This document shows, piece by piece, positions 7,325-14,673 of a DNA stretch of 64,000 nt. Origin of the DNA: Chloroflexi bacterium CSP1-4. GTDB lineage: Bacteria; Chloroflexota; Limnocylindria; Limnocylindrales; CSP1-4. Location: the NCBI GenBank assembly GCA_001443375.1, contig LDXM01000007.1:1-64000 (forward strand), in the 5' to 3' direction. A model generated the notes under the pieces. That model worked only from the letters and a program-made list of their open reading frames with translations, had not been told where the DNA came from and searched no databases. Both the position numbers and the translations under genes were made by a program. Every line of letters begins with the position of its first letter. Positions within the stretch are counted from its first letter, which is position 1.

Positions 7325-9109
7325 TCAGTCGGGAACGGCGAGGATGGGGGTGGCGGCACCGGTGATGACGACGATGTCCGCCTTGACCGCCGGATCGACT
7401 TTCAGCGCCACGGTCACGCCCAGGGTCTGCTCCAGGACCCCGATGGTCTCAGGCAGGCGTGCCTCGGCGCCGTTGTAGACCGTCACGAGCGTCTGCGCGT
7501 AGGTCAGCCGATCGGCCCGCCCGCCGTTCGCGGTGGGCACGGTCGCCCCGATGCCCAGGTAGCCCAGGTAGTCGGCCGTGGCCGCCGCCTGGCCCGCCTT
7601 GCCGGATCCGTTGAGGACCCACACGACGGCTCCTTCCTCGCCGATCTTCGTCCGGCTCGCCTCGAGGGCACGATCGGTCTTGAAGGCGTTGCGCACGGCT
7701 CGGCGGATGACGTCCACCTTCGGTGTCAGCGAGTAGCAGGAGAGGCACTCGACCTGGTAGTAGGGGGGCGTGAAGACCAGCGACCGGATGCGCGAGGCGT
7801 CCACCGACCGGGCGAGGGTGATGAGCTGCGGGAACAGCTCCGGCGGGACGTCCGTGTGGACGGCCTGCTTCAGCGCCGCCACGAGCGCCTCCAGGCGGCC
7901 CGGCTGGAGCAGGCTCGCCGGATCCACCTGCTGGCGCAGCGAGACGATCACGCGCTGCTGGCGCTGCGCCCGATCGAAGTCGGAGCTCTTGTGGCGCGCC
8001 CGTGCGTAGGCCAGGGCCTGCTCGCCGTCCATGCGGCTGAAGCCGGGCGGGATGTACAGGTTGTAAGCCCGGGACTCCTCGATCGGGTAGTGGTCGTCCG
8101 AGACCGGCATCTGGACGTCGATGGTCAGGCCGCCGAGCGTGTCGACGACCTTCTTGAAGCCGTCGAAGTCCACCTCGACGTAGAACTGCACGTCGAGCTG
8201 GTAGAGCTCCCCGAGGGCACCCTTGAGGGCGAGGTAGCCGCGCTGCCGATCGTTGCCCGGGAAGAGGCTCGGCAAGCCCTTCGCCCGCGTCCAGAGGCCG
8301 TTGATCTTGTCCGGGTAGACGCCGCCGCGGTAGTAGCTGGCGGCGCGCCACGCGCGCGGCAGCGGCACACCGGTCGTGTCGCGCGGCAGGCTCAGCATGG
8401 CCACCTGCTTGGTGACCGGGTCGATGCTGGCCACGATCAGCGTGTCCGTGTTGAAGGTGGCCTCTTCCGGCCGTCGGTCGGCGCCGATGAAGAGGATGTT
8501 CAGGCGCTCGGTGCCGGTCCAGGGGGTGCCGGTCACGGCCGCCGTGGGCTCGGTGCCGGGGGATGCGTCGGTGGATCCCGTGGGCGCGCTGGCGCCGCCG
8601 CTCGGTGCGTCGGTTGGCTCGTTCCCACCGCCGTCGCTGATGCCGGTGACGAGGTCGTAGGCGATGAGGTCGTAGCGGGCGGCCGCCACGTGGCCCAGCG
8701 AGGTGACCAGCAGGACCGCCACGAGCCCGGCGATGGCGAGCGGGTGGCTGTGCACGCGAGGGCGTCCGAGGCGCGTCGTGCCGGCCTCCGCGAATGACCG
8801 CGCCGCGTCCGCGACCCGGAAGGCGTCGACGACGGCGATCACGCGGTAGAGGAGGAGGATGATGTCCAGGCCGAGGACGACGAGGAGGGTCGTCGGGCTC
8901 GACAGCGCCGCGATCAGCGAGAGCCGGCTGGCCGGATTGGCCAGCAAGCCGGCCAGCAGTGCCAGCACGAGCACCAGCGGCGCGGCGAAAGCGAGCCCGC
9001 GCGCGTAGAGGCCGACGTAGGCCTGGCCGAGGCCCGGGAAGAGGAAGGAGAGGAAGGCGGCCGCGAAGGGCGAGCGGTGCCGGCCCTCGTCGCGGGGGCG
9101 CGTCTGCAT
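7325..9109 (-). CDS. LytR-CpsA-Psr (LCP) family protein with LytR_C domain
   Basis: LCP proteins attach wall polymers or glycans to the cell envelope from lipid-linked precursors at the outer membrane face. The 594-aa protein starts with a multi-helix membrane region (about 20-150) that includes a small FPGLGQAYVG motif. A Ser/Thr/Pro/Gly-rich linker follows, then an LCP catalytic domain (about 208-375) with LNILFIGADRR, SLPRDT and the arginine-rich YARARHKSSDFDRAQRQQ. A C-terminal LytR_C domain (about 505-590) opens VVWVLNGSGKAG. ATG 9109 lies 8 nt after a TATCAT box; the track's GTG at 9130 would lie upstream of that box. It is divergent from the IleRS-like gene and convergent with ilvE. 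Confidence 0.9.
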   Translation of the reverse strand: MQTRPRDEGRHRSPFAAAFLSFLFPGLGQAYVGLYARGLAFAAPLVLVLALLAGLLANPASRLSLIAALSSPTTLLVVLGLDIILLLYRVIAVVDAFRVADAARSFAEAGTTRLGRPRVHSHPLAIAGLVAVLLVTSLGHVAAARYDLIAYDLVTGISDGGGNEPTDAPSGGASAPTGSTDASPGTEPTAAVTGTPWTGTERLNILFIGADRRPEEATFNTDTLIVASIDPVTKQVAMLSLPRDTTGVPLPRAWRAASYYRGGVYPDKINGLWTRAKGLPSLFPGNDRQRGYLALKGALGELYQLDVQFYVEVDFDGFKKVVDTLGGLTIDVQMPVSDDHYPIEESRAYNLYIPPGFSRMDGEQALAYARARHKSSDFDRAQRQQRVIVSLRQQVDPASLLQPGRLEALVAALKQAVHTDVPPELFPQLITLARSVDASRIRSLVFTPPYYQVECLSCYSLTPKVDVIRRAVRNAFKTDRALEASRTKIGEEGAVVWVLNGSGKAGQAAATADYLGYLGIGATVPTANGGRADRLTYAQTLVTVYNGAEARLPETIGVLEQTLGVTVALKVDPAVKADIVVITGAATPILAVPD

Positions 9110-9117
9110 CGGGCGGC

Positions 9118-9123
9118 ATGATA
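9118..9123 (-). promoter_or_regulatory. -10 box giving a leaderless LCP transcript
   Basis: On the minus strand TATCAT is followed by 8 nt (GCCGCCCG) and the LCP ATG, with no ribosome-binding site between. It is divergent from the box at 9194. Confidence 0.5.
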
Positions 9124-9193
9124 CCCGCACGCGACGCGCGGTGCCGCCGGGGGCACCGCGAACGCCCTCGCCATTCGGGCGCGGTGCTTCGGC

Positions 9194-9199
9194 TATCCT
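9194..9199 (+). promoter_or_regulatory. -10 box giving a leaderless IleRS-like transcript
   Basis: TATCCT is followed by 8 nt (TGCCCTCC) and ATG 9208; there is no Shine-Dalgarno sequence. It forms a divergent pair with the LCP box about 70 nt away. Confidence 0.5.
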
Positions 9200-9207
9200 T
9201 GCCCTCC

Positions 9208-12200
9208 ATGCCCTCGGAGAGCCCGTACCGTCCCGTTCCCAGCCTGCCCGACTTCCCCGCCCAGGAACACGACATCCTGGGGCTGTGGCGGGAGCGGCAG
9301 ACGTTCGCGCGACTGCGCACGCAGAACGCCGACGGGCCGACCTGGTCCTTCCTCGACGGCCCCATCACGGCCAACAATCCGATGGGCGTCCACCACGCCT
9401 GGGGCCGCGCCTACAAGGACCTCTACCAGCGCTTCCGGGCCATGCTCGGGCACGATCAGCGCTGGCAGAACGGCTTCGACTGCCAGGGCCTGTGGGTCGA
9501 GGTCAACGTCGAGCGTGACCTCGGCTTCACGAGCAAGCGCGACATCGAGGCCTACGGCATCGCCGAGTTCGTCAGCCTCTGCAAGCAGCGGGTCCTGACC
9601 TACGCGGCACGCCAGACGGAGCAGTCGATCCGCCTCGGCCTCTGGATGGACTGGAACGACCCGGACGAGCTGCGGCGCCTGCGCGACCTGCTGGCCGCCG
9701 ACCCCGGTCGGGTCATCACCGTGGAGGGTCCGCAGGGACCCGTCACCGACACCGTCGAGATGATCGTCGGCCGCCTGGGCATGCCCGAGCTGGGCGGCTC
9801 GTACTTCACCTTCAGCAACGAGAACAACGACCTCATCTGGGGCTTCCTGGCCGCCTGCCACGAGCGGGGCTGGCTCTACAAGGGCCACGACACGATGCCC
9901 TGGTGCGCGCGCTGCGGCACCGGGCTGAGCCAGACGGAGATGAACGAGGGCTACCAGGATCGCGAGGACCCCGGGCTGACCATCCGGCTGCCGCTCGTGG
10001 ACCGCCCCGGGGAGGCCCTCCTCGTCTGGACCACGACGCCCTGGACACTCACCTCCAACGTCGCCGCCGCCGTGGGCGAGGAGCTCACCTACGTCCGCGT
10101 CCGCCAGGGCCGGGACGTCTTCTGGCTGGGCAAGGGGACCCTCAGGCAGGCCCTCGAGAGTCGCTTCGAGGTGCTCGAGGAGCGGCCCGGCCGAGAGCTT
10201 GTGGGCTGGCGCTACGCGGGGCCGTTCGACGAGATGCCCGCCGTGCGCCGCGCCTTCGCCGCGTGGCGCGGCGCGGACGGCGAGACGCCCTACGTTCATC
10301 GCATCGTGGCCTGGGACGAGGTCGGCGAGGACGAGGGGACGGGCATCGTCCACGTCGCGCCGGGCTGCGGCGCGGAGGACTTCCAGCTCGGCAGGCGGCT
10401 GGGGCTGCCGGTCGTCGCGCCGCTCGACGAGTCGGGCATCTTCGTGGAGGGCTTCGACGGCCTCAGCGGGCGCGACGTGCGCGACGTCAACGAGCCGATC
10501 GTGGAGCGCCTGCGGCACCACGGCCGCTTCTACCGCCTGGAGACCATCACGCACCGCTACCCGCACTGCTGGCGCTGCGGCACGCCACTCGTCTTCCGCC
10601 TCGTGGACGAGTGGTTCATCAGCATGGGCGAGGTCTACGACCAGCCGCGCGAGACGCTCACCGCCGAGCAGGTGGACCGAAGCCTGCGCTACCAGATCAT
10701 GGAGGTCGTGGATCAGATCCGCTGGATCCCCGGCTTCGGCTACGAGCGCGAGCTCGACTGGCTCCTCAACATGCACGACTGGATGATCAGCAAGAAGCGC
10801 TACTGGGGGCTGGCGCTGCCCATCTACGACTGCGGCTCGTGCGGCACGATCTCGGTCATCGGAGGGCGCGAGGAGCTCGGCCGCCGGGCCGTGGAGGGCT
10901 GGGGGGCGTTCCAGGGGCACACGCCCCACCGGCCGCACGTCGATGCCGTGCGCATCGCCTGCTCCGGTTGCGGCGCGCCCGTCGAGCGCATCAAGGACGT
11001 CGGCAATCCCTGGCTCGACGCGGGCATCGTGCCCTTCAGCACGCTCCACCAGCGCGAAGACCCCGCGTACTGGGCGCGCTGGTTCCCGGCCGACTTCATC
11101 ACCGAGAGCTTCCCCGGCCAGTTCCGCAACTGGTTCTACTCGATGCTGGCGATGAGCACGGTGCTGCGCCGTGAGGCGCCCTTCCGGACGATCTTCGGGT
11201 ACGCCCTCGTCTACGGCGAAGACGGCCGGCCGATGCACAAGAGCTGGGGCAACGCCATCGAGTTCGACGAGGCGGCAGACCGGATGGGCGTGGACGTCAT
11301 GCGCTGGATGTTCGCCCGCGCGCGGCCGGAGGAGAACATCCTCTTCGGCTGGCACGCGGCCGATGAATCGCGGCGCGAGCTGCTGGTGCTGTGGAACGTC
11401 TACAGCTTCTTCGTCTCCTACGCCCGACTGGCCGGTTGGTCGCCGCGCACGCCGGCCCCCCCGGTCGACCAGCGGCGGCTCACCGACCGCTGGATCCTCT
11501 CCCGGGTGGCCCACGCGGCGGCCGGCGTGGAGGAGCGCCTGCGTGACTACGACGCGGCCGGCGCGACGCGTCTGCTGGGCGCGCTGGTCGACGACCTCTC
11601 GACGTGGTACCTGCGCCTGGGCCGCAAGCGGTTCTCGCGCTCGGACGACGTGCGAGATCAGTCCGCGGCCTTCGCCACCCTGCACGCGGCCCTGCTGGCC
11701 ACGGCCCGGCTGCTGGCGCCCATCCTGCCCTTCCTGACCGAGGCGATGTACGACAACCTCGCGGCAGGGGTCGAGGGCGCGCCGGACAGCGTGCACCTCA
11801 CGCGCTGGCCCACGGCCGAGCTGGCCGCATATCGGGACGGCCGGCTCGAGGAGTTCATGGCCCTGGCCCGCCGCGCCGTGGACCTGGCCCGCACGCTGCG
11901 CGGCGGTGCGGGCCTGCGCGTGCGGCAGCCCATCGCGCGCGCCTGGCTGGCGCTGCCGGGCGGCCGCGACGCCCTCCCCGGGGAGCTGCTCCGGCTCATC
12001 GCCGACGAGGTGAACGTCAAGGAGTTGATCCTGCTCGACGACGAGTCCGCGCTCGTCGAGCGCCGCGTGAAGCCGCTGCTGCCTCGCATCGGGCAGCGCC
12101 TCGGTCGGGCCATCCCGGCGGTCATGGCGGCGGCGCGAGCAGGTGAGGTCGAGTACCTGTCCGGCGGCCGGGTGCGGCTGGCCGGTGTGGAGCTCTCGCC

Positions 12201-12564
12201 CGACGAGGTCGAGATCCAGGCCACGCCGCGACCCGGCACAGCGGTGGCGCACGACGAGGGGCTCGTGGTGGTCATCGACACGGAACTCTCCGATGCGCTG
12301 CGCGCCGAGGGCGACGCGCGTGAGCTGCAGCGCGCCGTCCAGGAGCTGCGCAAGTCCGCCGAGCTGGCGCTGGACGATCGGATCCGCCTCTGGCTCGACA
12401 TGTCGGACGGCACAGGGGCCGTGCTCGAACCCCATCTCGAGTCGTTGGCCGCGGAAACCCTGGCGGTGGAGGTGCTGCGCGGACCGGCGCCGGCCGCGGC
12501 CGCGTCGGCGGACGTCGAGCTGGCCGGCGGCCGGGTCCGCGTGGCGCTCGTGCCGGCGTCGTGA
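9208..12564 (+). CDS. ileS: Isoleucyl-tRNA synthetase-like class I tRNA ligase
   Basis: A 1118-aa class I synthetase of the Ile/Val/Leu group, expected to charge tRNA-Ile in the cytosol. It has the entry motif DGPITANNPMG, a CP1 editing domain with WTTTPWTLTSN and the editing-site segment HVAPGCGAEDF, and several Cys pairs (CARCG, CWRCG, CGSCG, CSGCG). The catalytic domain and anticodon-binding helical domain (about 745-930) follow in the usual order. Both class I signatures are altered: HIGH aligns with GVHH, and KMSKS with PMHKS (RPMHKSWGN). It may be a divergent housekeeping enzyme or a paralogue. ATG 9208 is the leaderless start; the ORF-track start at 8959 lies inside the LCP gene. lspA overlaps its end by 4 nt. 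Confidence 0.8.
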   Translation: MPSESPYRPVPSLPDFPAQEHDILGLWRERQTFARLRTQNADGPTWSFLDGPITANNPMGVHHAWGRAYKDLYQRFRAMLGHDQRWQNGFDCQGLWVEVNVERDLGFTSKRDIEAYGIAEFVSLCKQRVLTYAARQTEQSIRLGLWMDWNDPDELRRLRDLLAADPGRVITVEGPQGPVTDTVEMIVGRLGMPELGGSYFTFSNENNDLIWGFLAACHERGWLYKGHDTMPWCARCGTGLSQTEMNEGYQDREDPGLTIRLPLVDRPGEALLVWTTTPWTLTSNVAAAVGEELTYVRVRQGRDVFWLGKGTLRQALESRFEVLEERPGRELVGWRYAGPFDEMPAVRRAFAAWRGADGETPYVHRIVAWDEVGEDEGTGIVHVAPGCGAEDFQLGRRLGLPVVAPLDESGIFVEGFDGLSGRDVRDVNEPIVERLRHHGRFYRLETITHRYPHCWRCGTPLVFRLVDEWFISMGEVYDQPRETLTAEQVDRSLRYQIMEVVDQIRWIPGFGYERELDWLLNMHDWMISKKRYWGLALPIYDCGSCGTISVIGGREELGRRAVEGWGAFQGHTPHRPHVDAVRIACSGCGAPVERIKDVGNPWLDAGIVPFSTLHQREDPAYWARWFPADFITESFPGQFRNWFYSMLAMSTVLRREAPFRTIFGYALVYGEDGRPMHKSWGNAIEFDEAADRMGVDVMRWMFARARPEENILFGWHAADESRRELLVLWNVYSFFVSYARLAGWSPRTPAPPVDQRRLTDRWILSRVAHAAAGVEERLRDYDAAGATRLLGALVDDLSTWYLRLGRKRFSRSDDVRDQSAAFATLHAALLATARLLAPILPFLTEAMYDNLAAGVEGAPDSVHLTRWPTAELAAYRDGRLEEFMALARRAVDLARTLRGGAGLRVRQPIARAWLALPGGRDALPGELLRLIADEVNVKELILLDDESALVERRVKPLLPRIGQRLGRAIPAVMAAARAGEVEYLSGGRVRLAGVELSPDEVEIQATPRPGTAVAHDEGLVVVIDTELSDALRAEGDARELQRAVQELRKSAELALDDRIRLWLDMSDGTGAVLEPHLESLAAETLAVEVLRGPAPAAAASADVELAGGRVRVALVPAS

Positions 12565-13088
12565 GCGTCGCAGGTCGGCGCTTCGGGCTCTTCGCCGGGC
12601 TGGCCGTGGGGGTGGCCGTGGTCGATCAGTTCACCAAGCTCTGGGTGGATGCCGCGTTCCAGCTGGCCTGGACGAGAGCTCCGGCGCCCGGCCTGGCCGA
12701 CCCGACGCCCGTGCTGGGCGACGTCGTGCGCATCGCCAAGTCCTACAACGACGGCGGTCTGTTCGGCCTCTTCGACGCGAGCGCGCCCGTCCTCGCCGCG
12801 GCCAGCCTGGTCGTGATCGGCCTGCTCGTCTACGCCCAGGCACGCAGCGGGGCATCGGCGCCCCTGGTCACGACCGTCGCCCTCGGGCTCCTGCTCGGCG
12901 GGGCCGTGGGCAACCTGGCCGACCGGATCCGGCTGGGCTTCGTGGTCGATTTCGTGGACATGGGCATGGGGGACGTGCGCTGGTTCGCCTTCAATGTCGC
13001 CGACGCCGCCCTCAGCGTGGCCATCCTGGCGCTCCTCCTGACGGCTTTCTGGCCGCGTCGCGCGCCAGCCGGCGGAGGCGACCGCTAG
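12561..13088 (+). CDS. lspA: Lipoprotein signal peptidase (signal peptidase II)
   Basis: A membrane aspartyl protease that cleaves the signal peptide of diacylglyceryl-prolipoproteins. The 175-aa protein has four membrane segments. The two catalytic aspartates lie in GNLADRIRLG and FNVADAAL, as in the family. VVDQFTK near the N-terminus is also typical. The usual NxGAAF motif reads NDGGLFG, a notable change near the active site. The GTG start overlaps the upstream stop by 4 nt (GTGA), so translation is coupled. A probable substrate, the lipoprotein at 44424, is encoded in this window. Confidence 0.9.
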   Translation: MSVAGRRFGLFAGLAVGVAVVDQFTKLWVDAAFQLAWTRAPAPGLADPTPVLGDVVRIAKSYNDGGLFGLFDASAPVLAAASLVVIGLLVYAQARSGASAPLVTTVALGLLLGGAVGNLADRIRLGFVVDFVDMGMGDVRWFAFNVADAALSVAILALLLTAFWPRRAPAGGGDR

Positions 13089-14027
13089 ATGAGCGGGCGG
13101 GTCAGCGTCGCGGTGCCGGAGGGTGCCGGCGGGACCCGCGCCGACCGCTTCGTGGCCGATGCGGCCGGCCTCTCTCGTGCCTACGTCCAACGGCTCATCT
13201 CGGAAGGCCGCCTGACCTGTGCGGGCCGGCTCCTGCGCGCGAACACGATCCTGCACCCGGGCGACGCGCTCGAGCTCGACGTGCCCGAGGTCGTGCCGCT
13301 CGAGTTGCAGGCCGAGGCGATCCCGCTCTCGGTCGTGTACGAGGACGAGGACCTGCTCGTGGTGGACAAGCCCGCCGGGCTCGTCACGCACCCGGCGCCG
13401 GGCCACCCGGGCGGGACACTGGTCAATGCGCTCCTGGCGCGGGAGGGTAGCTTCGGCGGCATCGCCGGAGTGGCGCGACCGGGCATCGTGCATCGCCTCG
13501 ATCGCGACACGAGCGGGCTGATCATGGTCGCCAAGCACGATGCGGCCCAGGCCTACCTGATGGCCCAGCTCAAGGCACGTCGGGTGAAGAAGACGTACCT
13601 CGCGCTGGTCGGCGGCTCGGTCGCCGCTGTGGTCGGGCGGATCGAAGCGCCCATCGGTCGGGACCCGAAGCACCGCACGAAGATGGCCGTCGTGGCCGAC
13701 GGCCGGCCGGCCACGACCGGCTACCGCGTCCGCGAGCGTTTCGCCGCCTGGACGCTCCTCGAACTCGACCTCGTCACCGGCCGGACCCACCAGATCCGCG
13801 TCCACCTGGCCTCGATCGGTCATCCCGTGGCGGGCGACCCCGTCTATGCCACGGGCCTCGTGCGGCGCGGTCCGGAAGGGCTGGGGCGGCTGTTCCTCCA
13901 TGCCTGGCGGCTGGAGCTGGCGGCGCGGTCGGGCGAGCGCCTCATCCGCGTCAGCGCGCCGCTGCCGCCGGAGCTGGAGGGCGTCCTCGACGGGCTGCGC
14001 ACGAGCGACCCGGGGAGGGTGGCATGA
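13089..14027 (+). CDS. rluD: 23S rRNA pseudouridine synthase, RluA/RluD family
   Basis: Converts uridines to pseudouridines in large-subunit rRNA. The 312-aa protein has an N-terminal S4 RNA-binding domain (about 15-80, DRFVADAAGLSRAYVQRLI) and a catalytic domain with VVDKPAGLVTHP, the active-site block HRLDRDTSGL with its catalytic aspartate, and GRTHQIRVHLASIGHPVAGD. The exact target position cannot be read from sequence, so rluD is used in the family sense. It abuts lspA with no gap and overlaps gmk by 4 nt, in the conserved lspA-rluD order. Confidence 0.92.
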   Translation: MSGRVSVAVPEGAGGTRADRFVADAAGLSRAYVQRLISEGRLTCAGRLLRANTILHPGDALELDVPEVVPLELQAEAIPLSVVYEDEDLLVVDKPAGLVTHPAPGHPGGTLVNALLAREGSFGGIAGVARPGIVHRLDRDTSGLIMVAKHDAAQAYLMAQLKARRVKKTYLALVGGSVAAVVGRIEAPIGRDPKHRTKMAVVADGRPATTGYRVRERFAAWTLLELDLVTGRTHQIRVHLASIGHPVAGDPVYATGLVRRGPEGLGRLFLHAWRLELAARSGERLIRVSAPLPPELEGVLDGLRTSDPGRVA

Positions 14028-14668
14028 GCAGCGAGCGCGGGCCGCGGGCGCGCCGCATCGCGCTGGGGGCGCCGGGGGCGATGCTCGTCATCATCAGCGG
14101 GCCCTCCGGCGTCGGGAAGGACACGATCATCGCGGCGCTGCGCCGCCGGTCGCGTGATCCCGACTACCACTACGTGGTGACCTGCACGACCCGCGGTCCC
14201 CGACCCGGGGAGGTGGACGGCGTGAGCTACCACTTCCTCGAAACCGGCGCGTTCACGGCGCTGCGCGACGGTGGCGAGCTCCTCGAGTGGGCGGAGGTGC
14301 ACGGCAACTGGTACGGCACGCCGCGGCGCCAGGTCGTGGACGCGCTGCGGGCGGGCCGCGACGTCATCCTGAAGATCGACGTGCAGGGTGCCCAGGCGGT
14401 GAAGTCGCGCGTGCCCGACGCCCTGCTCGTCTTCCTGGTGCCGCCATCGATGGAGGCGCTCTTCTCACGTCTCCGCTCGCGAGCGACCGAGACCGCGGAC
14501 GAGCTCGAGGTGCGGCAGCGGAACGCGGCCATCGAGCTGGCCCGCCAGGAGGACTACGACCATGTCGTGGTCAACGAGACCGGCCAGGTGGACCGGACGG
14601 CGCGGCGCATCGACGAGATCGTGGCGGCCGAGCGGGCCCGACACCCCAGGCGCCGGATCCGGCTCTAG
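14024..14668 (+). CDS. gmk: Guanylate kinase
   Basis: Phosphorylates GMP to GDP with ATP. The 214-aa protein has the P-loop ISGPSGVGKDT (about 24-34), the GMP-binding TTRGPRPGEVDGVSYHF, ELLEWAEVHGNWYGTP, and the IDVQGAQAV segment. About 20 extra residues precede the P-loop; no better internal start is seen except possibly MLVIISGPSG. The ATG overlaps the rluD stop by 4 nt. The next gene, priA, begins 6 nt after its stop. The rpoZ gene often linked to gmk is absent. Confidence 0.95.
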   Translation: MSSERGPRARRIALGAPGAMLVIISGPSGVGKDTIIAALRRRSRDPDYHYVVTCTTRGPRPGEVDGVSYHFLETGAFTALRDGGELLEWAEVHGNWYGTPRRQVVDALRAGRDVILKIDVQGAQAVKSRVPDALLVFLVPPSMEALFSRLRSRATETADELEVRQRNAAIELARQEDYDHVVVNETGQVDRTARRIDEIVAAERARHPRRRIRL

Positions 14669-14673
14669 CGACG

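Noticed and set aside
9193-12435. 1080-aa minus-strand ORF opposite the IleRS-like gene
   Set aside because: A shadow frame of a GC-rich gene: low-complexity Arg/Gly/Ala/His composition, no ribosome-binding site and no recognisable domain, while the plus strand has full synthetase motifs.
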